Assembly (NCBI GenBank): GCA_019239875.1
Contig: JAFAZI010000179.1
Coordinates: 1 to 35,047, forward strand
DNA: 35,047 nt
Direction of reading: 5' to 3'
DNA from: Frankiaceae bacterium
GTDB lineage: Bacteria; Actinomycetota; Actinomycetes; JAFAQI01
In this document: piece after piece, positions 1 through 7,558 of the stretch
Numbering within the stretch: the first letter of the stretch is position 1
How the letters are laid out: each line of letters begins with the position of its first letter
Program-made: the position numbers and the translations under genes
Notes under the pieces: model-generated
What the model saw: the letters and a program-made list of their open reading frames with translations, nothing else
The model's database searches: none
What the model was told of the DNA's origin: nothing

Positions 1-645
1 AATCAGGTCCTCGTCGGACTTGAACGTGCCGTCCTCGTTCGCGGACTTGGCCCACGGGATGTTCACCGCCGACGTGACGTGACCTGCGCGCTGCGACTGC
101 TCCTGCGGCAGGTGCGCCGGCGCGAGCAGCTTGCCCGAGAACTCATCCGGAGAGCGGACATCGATCAGGTTCTTCGAACCGATCGATGCGACGACCTCGT
201 CGCGGAAGGCGCGGATGTCGTTGTTGGGCTCGGCGGCCTGGTACGTCGTCGCGGCCCGCTCGGGCTGCTCCGCAACGAGCTCGCGCCCGTCGAGCTCCCA
301 CTTCTTGCGGCCGCCGTCGAGGAGCTTCACGTCCTGGTGGCCATAGAGCTTGAAGTACCAGTAGGCGTAGGACGCGAACCAGTTGTTGTTGCCGCCGTAC
401 AGGACGATCGTGTCGTCGTTCGCGATTCCCTTCGCGGACAGCAGCGCCTCGAACTGCTCCTTGCTGACGAAGTCGCGCCGGACCGCGTCCTGGAGGTCCC
501 GCTTCCAGTCCAGGCGCAGCGCGCCCTTGATGTGGTTCCGGTCGTATGCGGCCGTGTCCTCGTCCACCTCGACGAGCACGACTTTCTCGTCGTCGAGGTG
601 CTCCTCGACCCAGTCCGCGTCGACCAGTACGTCGCTTCGTGCCAT
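1..645 (-). CDS. sseA: Sulfurtransferase (rhodanese; thiosulfate/3-mercaptopyruvate type), partial
   Basis: This is the N-terminal 215 residues of a two-domain rhodanese; the C-terminal part, including the expected catalytic Cys loop, lies beyond the left edge. The start is ATG at 645, with a strong Shine-Dalgarno GAGGAG at 655-660. Visible motifs are a first domain with LYGGNNNWFA, WYFKLYGHQDVKLLDGGRKK and the linker into a second domain (LIDVRSPDEFSGK, then GHVTSAVNIPW). This matches the actinobacterial CysA/SseA family, which moves sulfane sulfur from thiosulfate or 3-mercaptopyruvate to acceptors in the cytoplasm. The gene lies behind a Cys-rich leader peptide, which suggests control by cysteine. 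Family assignment is secure; the preferred substrate cannot be told from this fragment. Confidence 0.93.
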   Translation of the reverse strand, partial: MARSDVLVDADWVEEHLDDEKVVLVEVDEDTAAYDRNHIKGALRLDWKRDLQDAVRRDFVSKEQFEALLSAKGIANDDTIVLYGGNNNWFASYAYWYFKLYGHQDVKLLDGGRKKWELDGRELVAEQPERAATTYQAAEPNNDIRAFRDEVVASIGSKNLIDVRSPDEFSGKLLAPAHLPQEQSQRAGHVTSAVNIPWAKSANEDGTFKSDEDLI

Positions 646-748
646 TACGTTGCTCTCCTCAGAGTCTCGCCATCACGGTCATGTGCGCCGTCGTCCGGCG
701 CGGTCCTTCGCACCGCGGCGCATCCGCGGTCGACGGGAAGATCAGTCG

Positions 749-755
749 GGAAAGG
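749..755 (-). promoter_or_regulatory. CU-rich anti-Shine-Dalgarno candidate after the leader peptide
   Basis: On the minus strand the seven bases two to eight after the leader stop codon read CCTTTCC. The six bases CUUUCC are complementary to GGAGAG (658 to 653) in the sulfurtransferase ribosome-binding site, with a single G-U pair. This arrangement would let the leader RNA mask the downstream start when the leader is fully translated. Six base pairs is short, so this is only a candidate. Confidence 0.4.
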
Positions 756-756
756 G

Positions 757-834
757 TCAGCCCTGACACAGACAGGTCGCGACGCGGCACAGGTCGACCG
801 GTCGCCGGCTCCAGAGCACGGGGGTGTCCCACAT
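757..834 (-). CDS. Cysteine-rich leader peptide (25 aa), putative cysteine attenuator
   Basis: A 25-codon reading frame starts at ATG 834, with GAGGG just upstream, and ends at TGA 757-759. The peptide ends DLCRVATCLCQG, with Cys at positions 16, 21 and 23 close to the stop. It matches the actinobacterial leader-peptide pattern R-x-x-VDLCR-x-A-x-C-x-C that precedes sulfur-assimilation genes; in mycobacteria such peptides are known to make downstream expression cysteine-responsive. It sits 111 bp before the sulfurtransferase start on the same strand. Directly after its stop, the RNA complement of 749-755 reads CCUUUCC. CUUUCC can pair fully, with one G-U, with GGAGAG at 653-658 in the downstream ribosome-binding site. 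Cys-starved ribosomes stalling at the Cys codons could change that pairing. The peptide is seen in the sequence; the mechanism is inferred. Confidence 0.85.
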   Translation of the reverse strand: MWDTPVLWSRRPVDLCRVATCLCQG

Positions 835-901
835 CGCGCCCTCGGAGTTGATCACGGCCAAGAGCCTACGTGGCGACCCCAGCGGCATCAACCAGGGAGA
901 A

Positions 902-980
902 AGCAATGTCACATTGCTCCCGTGAAACGCTAGGCAATGTGACATCGCCCCCGCATTTCGCAGGGCAATGTCACATTGCT
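902..980. repeat. Three 17-bp palindromes at exact 31-bp spacing (operator-like)
   Basis: The copies are AGCAATGTCACATTGCT (902-918), GGCAATGTGACATCGCC (933-949) and GGCAATGTCACATTGCT (964-980). Each is two 8-bp arms around one central base: copy 1 is perfect, copy 2 has one mismatch between arms and copy 3 differs only at its outermost pair. The two 14-bp spacers both begin CCCG and contain CGC, so the 31-bp unit as a whole looks tandemly repeated. Centre spacing of 31 bp is close to three helical turns, so bound dimers would lie on one face of DNA. The array fills the gap between the divergent leader peptide and the membrane protein gene, and copy 3 ends 5 bp before the chosen start at 986. 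A regulator binding cooperatively is the simplest reading. Confidence 0.8.
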
Positions 981-985
981 TCGTG

Positions 986-2977
986 ATGACGATCCATCTG
1001 GCGATGCTGGGGCTCGCGCTGACAGCGCTCGTCGGCGCGGGGGTGCGGATCGCGAGCGCGCTCGTCGACTCGCTCGCCACACGGGTGCTGGGTGCGATGA
1101 CCCTCGTCGCAGGCTTCGCCATCGCCGAGCCGCTGTTGATCGGACTGACCGGCCAGGGAGCGAACTCCACCCTCCTCACCGGCGCTGCTGTCCTCACCTG
1201 GCTGGCCGCCCGGCTGTCGATCGAGACCGCACCAGTGCCGGTTCGCCAGCAGCTGGCCGACGAGTGGACGGCAGCCAGTGCGGTCACACGTGCCGCCGTA
1301 GGGGCATTCGCCGGCTTCGTCGTCGGTACGACGATCTGGCAGACGAACCGGCCGCGGATCGGCTGGGACGGCACGGTCTACCACGCCGCCCAGCCCGCGG
1401 TCTGGATCGGCACCGGGCACCCCGGTGCGTTGCATCAGACGCTGGCGAACTTCCCGACCCAGGCCTACCCGAAATCGTTCGAGATGCTGGAGTTCTGGAC
1501 GATGGCGATCGGCCGGTCGCTGATCGTGCTGACGCCGTTGATGATGACGTTCTACGTGGTGCTCGTCGCGGCGATGCTGATCGGCCTCCGCCGGGCCCGC
1601 GTGCCGGCTCCCCTCGCGGCGCTCGCCGTCGCCGCCGCCGTACTCATCCCTTGGAACCTAATCGAGTTCGACCAGGTCTACAACGACGTCGCGGCTCTCG
1701 CCTTCCTCGCGGTCACCGTTGCGCTGTGCCAGGGCGCGGACCGGGAGCCGCGCGCGGCCGGACTGGCGGTCGTCGCCGCCGGACTAGCGATCGGCGTCAA
1801 GACCACCACGGTGCCGATCGCTCTCGTCGCGCTTCTGTGGCTCGCGTGGCGGATCCGTGCCGACCTGCGGCGCCAGCTCAGGACGCTGCTCCCACTCGGT
1901 TCCTTCGGCATCGGGCTCGGGGTGCTCTGGTACGTCGAGAACGCCGTGACCTACCACGCGCCGTTCTGGCCGTTCTCGCGGTTTCCCGCCGGCCCGCAGG
2001 AGCCGTATCTCTGGCGGGAATTCGGCAACCGGCTGCTCGCGGAGCCCGCGGCCACCTACCGGGCGGTCGGCTTTCACAACTATCTGCACTACCTGGGAGG
2101 CGTGCCGATCCTGATCGTGGGCGCGGTCGTGGTGGCTGGGATCGGGCTCGCCATCGCGGATCGGGCCGATCGGCGGTTCCTGGTCGTCGGCGCCGCCGTC
2201 GTCGTCCTGCAGACGCTGCTCTGGTCGGCCGCGCAGTTCACCGGCATCGCTCACGGCGTCGTGATCCTCGTGCTGTCCGCGCAGCGCTATCTCGACGCGG
2301 CGCCGTTCGCCGCCACGATCGTCCTTGCGGTCGCGGCTCGACGGCCGGGGGCGCTGCGATGGATCGCCACAGCCCTCCTAGGCGCGGCGCTCGTGGTCGA
2401 CCTGTACGTCGGCGGCCACGAACACTTGGCCGCGGGACGGGTACCACCGGCGGCCATCTGGGTCGCGCTGCTCGCCGCCGGTGCGGTCGGTGGGGTGCTC
2501 TCGACCTATTCGGCGCGCACGATCGCGGCCGGACGCAGCGCCGTGGCGCTCCCGATCGCCGCGGTCGGCGGCGCGTGCCTGCTGGCGATTCCGGCGTCGT
2601 CGTACCTCGACCACTACCTGGCCCAACCGACCAAGCTGCTCGACGGGCCGGTGCTCCGGTACCTCCAGACGCAACCGGGCTGGGTTCATGGCGATGCCCC
2701 GGTGGCGGCGGGGTCGGGAGCACACGTGACCTGGGCGGGGCCGCAGCTCACGCATCCGCTCACCTACGTGCCCGCAACGGAGCCGTGCACTCAGCTGCGC
2801 GCTCAAGCCACGAGCGGCTGGTTGATCCTGCTGCCGCAGCGCGGCGGCGCGTTCAGCCCGCTGTCCTACCCGCTGCGACTCGATTGCCTGGCCGGCCTCA
2901 CCCCGGTCAAGACGCTGCCCGGGAAACCAGGCGAGGAGCCCACGTTGATCTACGCACCACCGGCGTTGGTAGGATAG
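986..2977 (+). CDS. GT-C-like polytopic membrane protein (glycosyltransferase candidate), copy 1
   Basis: A 663-residue protein with about eleven or more hydrophobic segments and a soluble C-terminal domain of about 110 residues. I chose ATG 986 rather than the in-frame ATG 968 because the protein then begins MTIHLAML, aligning with the paralogue at 4801-6780, and because 968 lies inside a palindrome. After an early membrane segment comes GWDGTVYH (126-133) followed by QPAVW and a YPKSFEMLEFW stretch. This is the loop layout of GT-C enzymes that use polyprenyl-phosphate sugars, with Asp128 as catalytic candidate. The C-terminal domain has two Cys shared with the paralogue and ends IYAPPALV. 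Function is inferred from fold pattern and context; no specific family name was recognised. Confidence 0.75.
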   Translation: MTIHLAMLGLALTALVGAGVRIASALVDSLATRVLGAMTLVAGFAIAEPLLIGLTGQGANSTLLTGAAVLTWLAARLSIETAPVPVRQQLADEWTAASAVTRAAVGAFAGFVVGTTIWQTNRPRIGWDGTVYHAAQPAVWIGTGHPGALHQTLANFPTQAYPKSFEMLEFWTMAIGRSLIVLTPLMMTFYVVLVAAMLIGLRRARVPAPLAALAVAAAVLIPWNLIEFDQVYNDVAALAFLAVTVALCQGADREPRAAGLAVVAAGLAIGVKTTTVPIALVALLWLAWRIRADLRRQLRTLLPLGSFGIGLGVLWYVENAVTYHAPFWPFSRFPAGPQEPYLWREFGNRLLAEPAATYRAVGFHNYLHYLGGVPILIVGAVVVAGIGLAIADRADRRFLVVGAAVVVLQTLLWSAAQFTGIAHGVVILVLSAQRYLDAAPFAATIVLAVAARRPGALRWIATALLGAALVVDLYVGGHEHLAAGRVPPAAIWVALLAAGAVGGVLSTYSARTIAAGRSAVALPIAAVGGACLLAIPASSYLDHYLAQPTKLLDGPVLRYLQTQPGWVHGDAPVAAGSGAHVTWAGPQLTHPLTYVPATEPCTQLRAQATSGWLILLPQRGGAFSPLSYPLRLDCLAGLTPVKTLPGKPGEEPTLIYAPPALVG

Positions 2978-2994
2978 TTGCAATATGCAAGTAT
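2974..2994. promoter_or_regulatory. Inverted repeat overlapping the exporter start codon
   Basis: Arms ATAGTTGCA (2974-2982) and TGCAAGTAT (2986-2994) flank a 3-bp centre and match at eight of nine positions. The element covers the last codon of the upstream gene (TAG 2975-2977), the end of the AGGA ribosome-binding site and the ATG at 2985. Its size suits a dimeric MarR-, TetR- or PadR-type repressor, which often control drug exporters. No such regulator gene lies next to it here. It could also act as a small RNA hairpin masking the start. Confidence 0.45.
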
Positions 2995-4778
2995 CGCTTG
3001 GGTCCGATGCCGTTCGTACCGCTCGGCTGGACTACAAGTGGATTGCGCTGTCGAACACGACCCTCGGCATCCTCATGGCCACGGTCAACAGCTCGATTCT
3101 GCTGATCGCCCTGCCAGACATCTTCCGCGGCATCGCGCTCAACCCGCTGGCACCGGCGAACACGCCGTACTTCTTGTGGATCCTGATGGGATTCCTGCTC
3201 GTCACCAGCGTGCTCGTGGTGAGCCTCGGCCGGATCGGTGACATCTACGGCCGGGTGCGGATGTTCAACCTCGGCTTCGCGATCTTCACGGTGTTCTCGA
3301 TCTTGCTCGCTGTGACGTGGCTCCCAGGGACCAGCGGCGCGCTGTGGATCGTGATCATGCGGCTCGGGCAGGGGGTCGGCGGGGCGTTCCTGTTCGCGAA
3401 CTCCTCGGCGATCCTGACCGACGCGTTCCCGGAGAACGAGCGCGGCATGGCGATGGGCGTGCAGGGCGTCGCGGCGATCGGTGGATCGTTCCTCGGCCTG
3501 ATCCTCGGCGGCGTGCTGGCGCCCGTCGAGTGGCACTTGGTCTTCTGGCTGTCGGTGCCGCTCGGCTTGTTCGGCACCGTCTGGTCGTACACGAAGCTCG
3601 TCGACAACGGCGTCCGGACGCCCGCACACATCGACTGGACCGGCAACCTGCTGTTCGCCGTCGGGCTGATCGGTGTACTCACGGGGATCGTGTACGGGCT
3701 GCAGCCCTACGGCGGCCACACGATGGGGTGGACCAAGCCGTTCGTGCTCGTCTGCGTCCTCGGTGGCCTCGCCGTACTCGCCCTCTTCGTCATCGTCGAG
3801 ACGCGGGTCACCGACCCGATGTTCCGGTTGCACCTGTTCAAGGTGCGGGCATTCACGATGGGCAACATCACCGGCCTGCTCGCGGCACTGTCGCGGGGCG
3901 GCCTGCAGTTCATCCTGATCATCTGGCTGCAGGGGATCTGGCTGCCGGAACACGGCTACAGCTTCGAACGCACGCCGCTGTGGGCGGGCATCTACATGAT
4001 CCCGCTGACGGTCGGCTTCCTGATCGTGGGGCCGCTGTCCGGCCGGCTGGCCGACCGGTACGGCGCGCGTCCCTTCGCGACCGCGGGGATCACCCTGTCG
4101 GGCGTCGTCTTCCTGCTGTTCAACCTGCTGCCGATGACCTTCAACTACGTGCTGTTCGCAATCCTGCTGCTGCTCGTCGGGATCTCGATGGGTCTGTTCT
4201 TCGCCCCGAACGTCGCCAGCGTCATGAACTCGCTGCCGGCGGACCAGCGCGGTGCCGGGGCGGGGATGCTCAACACCTTCCAGAACAGCGCACAGGTCTT
4301 CTCGATCGGCATCTTCTTCACGGTGATCACCCTCGGCCTCGCCGCCCGGTTGCCGTCGGCGCTCGACAACGGGCTGGTGGCCCAGGGAGTGCCGGCGGCT
4401 CAGGCACATCAGATCGCCCAGCTGCCGCCGATCGGGTCGCTGTTCGCAGCGTTCCTCGGCTACAACCCGATCAAGCAGGTGCTGCCCTCCGCGTCTGCAG
4501 CTCACGTGTCACAGGCGCACTACCAGTACCTGACGGGGAGAGGCTTCTTCCCGGACCTCATCGCCGGACCGTTCGGCCACGGCTTGCATCTCGCGTTCTA
4601 CATGGCGGCCGCCGTCTGCTTCGTCGGCACGGTGTTCTCGATGCTGCGCGGCGGTGCCAAGTCCGTTCCGTTCGGGCGCAACCGCACCGAGTCCACCGAC
4701 CTGGCACTGTCCGGAGCCGGCGACGTCGCGATGGCCGAAGCCGGCGCCGGCAGCGAGACATCTCCCCTCGGCGACTGA
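2985..4778 (+). CDS. MFS transporter, DHA2 family (14-TM drug/metabolite exporter)
   Basis: A 597-residue major-facilitator protein of the DHA2 (EmrB/QacA-like) type with 14 predicted membrane segments, probably a proton-driven exporter. Motif A is GRIGDIYGR at about 82-90, LGGVLAP follows the fifth segment, and the opening IALSNTTLGILMAT is typical of an actinobacterial DHA2 subgroup. The acidic residue that many DHA2 proteins carry in the first helix (D in the L-D-x-T/S motif) is Asn35 here (ATVNSSI). The start ATG 2985 has AGGA at 2971-2974 and follows the GT-C gene by 7 bp, so the two are likely cotranscribed. Between two glycan-type membrane proteins, its cargo may be a lipid- or sugar-containing product, but this is only context. 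Confidence 0.88.
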   Translation: MQVSLGSDAVRTARLDYKWIALSNTTLGILMATVNSSILLIALPDIFRGIALNPLAPANTPYFLWILMGFLLVTSVLVVSLGRIGDIYGRVRMFNLGFAIFTVFSILLAVTWLPGTSGALWIVIMRLGQGVGGAFLFANSSAILTDAFPENERGMAMGVQGVAAIGGSFLGLILGGVLAPVEWHLVFWLSVPLGLFGTVWSYTKLVDNGVRTPAHIDWTGNLLFAVGLIGVLTGIVYGLQPYGGHTMGWTKPFVLVCVLGGLAVLALFVIVETRVTDPMFRLHLFKVRAFTMGNITGLLAALSRGGLQFILIIWLQGIWLPEHGYSFERTPLWAGIYMIPLTVGFLIVGPLSGRLADRYGARPFATAGITLSGVVFLLFNLLPMTFNYVLFAILLLLVGISMGLFFAPNVASVMNSLPADQRGAGAGMLNTFQNSAQVFSIGIFFTVITLGLAARLPSALDNGLVAQGVPAAQAHQIAQLPPIGSLFAAFLGYNPIKQVLPSASAAHVSQAHYQYLTGRGFFPDLIAGPFGHGLHLAFYMAAAVCFVGTVFSMLRGGAKSVPFGRNRTESTDLALSGAGDVAMAEAGAGSETSPLGD

Positions 4779-4800
4779 CCCGCCCACCCGCATTCGGAAG

Positions 4801-6780
4801 TCAGCGCGAGACGAGACCGGGCGGGGCGTAGATCTTGGTCGTGCCGTGCCGGTAGACGGGGGTCAGGTCGGACAGGCACGTCAGCGGCCGCTCGTAGTTC
4901 AACGACGGGTACGTCGGATTCACGTACGGAGTGAGCACCACCCAGCCGCGCTGCGCCGCCGCACGAACCTGGTCACACGGCTCGTTGACCGGGATGTAGG
5001 ACAGCGGATGCCGGAACCGCGGCCCGGCCAGCGACGCGTACAGCGCCTGGCCCGCGGCGACCGGTGCCGAGCCGTCGCGCCAGGCCGGCTGGCCGCTGAG
5101 ATAGGAGATGACCGAGACGTCGGGGAACGGGTGCCGCTGCTCGACCAGCACGTAGTTGTCGATCCACCCCGATGCCGGTGTGATCATCACCGCGCCGAAT
5201 GCCACCGTTGCGCTCGGCATCAACCACCGGGCGCGGAGGTGCCGGCGCAGCACCCCGAGATGCATCACGAGCAGCCCGGCGACCGCCCCCGCCAAACCGA
5301 TCGCGACGACCCGCGGGAGATTCGGCCGATAGGGGAACGAGTAGGCGGCGCCGTGCACCTCGATGATGTCGACGACCAGCGCAGCAACGAGCACGAGGAA
5401 CGCCGGAATCCGGAAGACCGACTTCTCGCGAGACAGCAACGCCAGCACGCACGCTGCGACCAGCGGCGCGGGCACGAGGTACCGGAGCGCGGTGAACACC
5501 AGCGTGACGTTGCCGTTCACGATCCCGGTGAACTCCGAGCTCGCCCACAGCAGGAACACGACTGCGGTGACCAGGCTGCCGACGACCGCCGTACGACGGA
5601 CCGACCGCGCCACCGGGAGCAAGGAAACCAGCGCAACCGCGAGGATCGCTGGCAACAAGATGACGGTCCCGCCGAGGTTCGACACGATGGAGTGCCAACC
5701 CAAGGCGTTCACCGTCGTGACCGGATCGTGCAGGAACCGCACGCCGTACACGCGCCAGATCAGCGGCACCGGGTGACCGGACGGGAACGTCGAGAACGGC
5801 CACAGCGGGGAGCCGTACGTGTGCCAGTCCACGACGTACCAGACGCCGCCGAGGCCCAGCGCCAGCAACCCGGCGGGCAGCAGCCCGCTGAGGTGCGACC
5901 GGATCCAGTCGCGGTTGACCCAGGCGGAGTAGGCCAACCCGCCGAGGACGAGCGGCGCCGCGGTCGGCTTGGTCCCGATCGCGAGTCCGCCGGCGATCGC
6001 CGCGAGCCCGAACGCGCCTGGCTCCTCCTCGGACATCGCGGCAAGCGCGACCGAGCAGGCCAGCCACGCCAGGGCCGGCACGTCGGTGAAGACCCCGGAC
6101 AGCTCCCGCACGTTGGCGGGCAGCATGAGACCTGCCACCGCGGCAAGCACTGCAACGAGCGACGCCACGCCGAGCCGCCGCAAACCGACGACCACCGCAC
6201 CGACGGCGAGCGCGACCAGGCCGAAGGTGATCGGCACGGCGGCAATCGGGGTGTGGCCGATCGAGTAGGCCCAGCCGGCCAGGACCTCCATCGTCTTCGG
6301 GTATGCCTGTGTAGGAATGTCCGCGAGCGTCTGGTGCAGCCGTCCCGGATGTCCCTCGTGCAGCCAGATCGCGGGCTGGGACGAGTGGTAGATCAGCCCA
6401 TCGCCGCCGTACGTCGGACGCCACATCTGGTACGCCGTGACGAAAATTCCCAGCGTGGTGACCGCGCCGATGCATGCCCGCGACAGCCCGCCGTACGACG
6501 CCCACCGGTCCGCGAGCTGATGGCGCATCGGGTGGATGGGCGCGGGCAGCACGATCATCGCGACCAGCCAGCTCAGCAGCGCCGCGACCGTCAGCACCCA
6601 TTCGGACGTGCCCCGACCGAGCAGACCGAGCAGCAGCGACTCGGCGACCGCAAGGCCGGCAGCGACCGCGCTCGTTCCGAGCACCCGCGCCGACAGGCTG
6701 TCCGCCAGTGCACACGCCGACCGTGCGCCCGCAGCGGCGAGCGCCAGGACGCTGACGGTCAGCAGCGCGAGGTGCAGCAA
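4801..6780 (-). CDS. GT-C-like polytopic membrane protein, copy 2
   Basis: A 659-residue multi-pass protein clearly paralogous to the product of 986-2977 along its whole length. Shared landmarks are the N-terminal HLA-rich helix, ADSL/VDSL then RVLG, GGDGLIYH (125-132) against GWDGTVYH, the GHPG-x-LHQTLA block followed by PTQAYPK, LRRLGV, and a C-terminal soluble domain with two conserved Cys ending IYAPPGLV. The start is TTG at 6780, four bases after the stop of the upstream methyltransferase gene; no better start is visible. It is the last gene of a four-gene operon with a GT2 enzyme that may make its polyprenyl-phosphate sugar donor. The GT-C role is inferred. Its stop faces that of the exporter across 22 bp. 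Confidence 0.75.
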   Translation of the reverse strand: MLHLALLTVSVLALAAAGARSACALADSLSARVLGTSAVAAGLAVAESLLLGLLGRGTSEWVLTVAALLSWLVAMIVLPAPIHPMRHQLADRWASYGGLSRACIGAVTTLGIFVTAYQMWRPTYGGDGLIYHSSQPAIWLHEGHPGRLHQTLADIPTQAYPKTMEVLAGWAYSIGHTPIAAVPITFGLVALAVGAVVVGLRRLGVASLVAVLAAVAGLMLPANVRELSGVFTDVPALAWLACSVALAAMSEEEPGAFGLAAIAGGLAIGTKPTAAPLVLGGLAYSAWVNRDWIRSHLSGLLPAGLLALGLGGVWYVVDWHTYGSPLWPFSTFPSGHPVPLIWRVYGVRFLHDPVTTVNALGWHSIVSNLGGTVILLPAILAVALVSLLPVARSVRRTAVVGSLVTAVVFLLWASSEFTGIVNGNVTLVFTALRYLVPAPLVAACVLALLSREKSVFRIPAFLVLVAALVVDIIEVHGAAYSFPYRPNLPRVVAIGLAGAVAGLLVMHLGVLRRHLRARWLMPSATVAFGAVMITPASGWIDNYVLVEQRHPFPDVSVISYLSGQPAWRDGSAPVAAGQALYASLAGPRFRHPLSYIPVNEPCDQVRAAAQRGWVVLTPYVNPTYPSLNYERPLTCLSDLTPVYRHGTTKIYAPPGLVSR

Positions 6781-6784
6781 CGAG

Positions 6785-7558
6785 CTACCGCTTCACCGGC
6801 TCGCGGCACACCGCGATCAGGTCGAGGCAGTCGTCGATCGTGTCCTGGCCAAGGAAGAAGTCGTCCGGAGTGATCGTCGACGCGAGCGGGTGCACCGGCT
6901 TGCCCTCTCCGCGGGATCGCTCGAGCATGAAGCTGTAGCCCCACTGCCAGCCTCGTCGAGGCAAGAAGCGCCGCAGCCGCAACGGGTCCAGCCGCAGGAT
7001 CCGCTCGAGCTTCGCGAGCTCGCCGTTCTGGAACTCGAGGTAGTTCTTCGATCCGAACAGGCCCCAGATCTCCACGGTGCCGAACTCCGGCTGGCACAGC
7101 GCACGCAACTGCGCCGCGTCGAACTCCACGAAGTGCCAGGGGTCGATGATCTCGTCGGGGCGGCCGAACGTGAGCCGGTTCGGGGTGACGAACACTGCGA
7201 CGCCGTCGGCGGTCAGCACGCGCGCGACCTCGGCGACGGTGCGCTCCGGGTCAGGGACGTGTTCGAGCGACTGCACTGACGACACCGATCGGATCGAGTC
7301 AGCGGCCAAAGGGATGCGGCGCATGTCCGCTCGTACGACGGGGCGTGGCTGCCCACGCAGGGCGTCGAGGTCGAAGTCCAGCCCGATCGTCTGCTTGCGA
7401 CCGAGCAACGTGAAGCTGTGCCCGACGCCGCAGCCGAGATCGAGCAGCGGCTCGCCGCCCATGAAGGTCGCGATCTGCTGATACGCCGCGACGTGGCGTT
7501 GCCAGGTCGGGTTGAAGCCACCCTCGGGCGTGGTGACGCGCTCTCCGGTGAGCTTCAC
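6785..7558 (-). CDS. Class I SAM-dependent methyltransferase
   Basis: A 257-residue methyltransferase with motif I LLDLGCGVGHS, an acidic loop GLDFDLDAL, the SLEHVPDPERTVAEVARVL segment and a TPNRLTFG stretch. This is the methyltransferase-11 type often seen in glycan and lipid modification. I place the start at GTG 7558, which overlaps the upstream stop codon (GTGA) and has GGAGG eight bases before it. The alternative GTG 7576 would put that GGAGG inside the coding region. It lies third in a four-gene operon and four bases before the GT-C gene. A methyl acceptor on a sugar or lipid-linked glycan is plausible; the substrate is unknown. Confidence 0.87.
   Translation of the reverse strand: MKLTGERVTTPEGGFNPTWQRHVAAYQQIATFMGGEPLLDLGCGVGHSFTLLGRKQTIGLDFDLDALRGQPRPVVRADMRRIPLAADSIRSVSSVQSLEHVPDPERTVAEVARVLTADGVAVFVTPNRLTFGRPDEIIDPWHFVEFDAAQLRALCQPEFGTVEIWGLFGSKNYLEFQNGELAKLERILRLDPLRLRRFLPRRGWQWGYSFMLERSRGEGKPVHPLASTITPDDFFLGQDTIDDCLDLIAVCREPVKR

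Noticed and set aside
902-980. CRISPR array reading of the 31-bp repeats
   Set aside because: Only three copies, with spacers of 14 bp that resemble each other and no cas genes nearby; operator or tandem repeat fits better.
968-985. Six-residue N-terminal extension from ATG 968 for the first GT-C-like protein
   Set aside because: The ATG lies inside the third palindrome, has no ribosome-binding site, and the extension has no counterpart in the paralogue.
2907-4505. A 532-codon minus-strand open frame opposite the MFS gene
   Set aside because: Composition is dominated by Arg, Glu, His, Gln and Asp, typical of the complement of a hydrophobic high-GC gene; the exporter on the other strand is certain.
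4654-6873. A 739-codon plus-strand open frame opposite the second GT-C-like gene
   Set aside because: Its product is mostly Arg, Asp, His, Gln and Pro with no fold pattern; the minus-strand protein is a clear paralogue of another gene. It is a high-GC antisense shadow.
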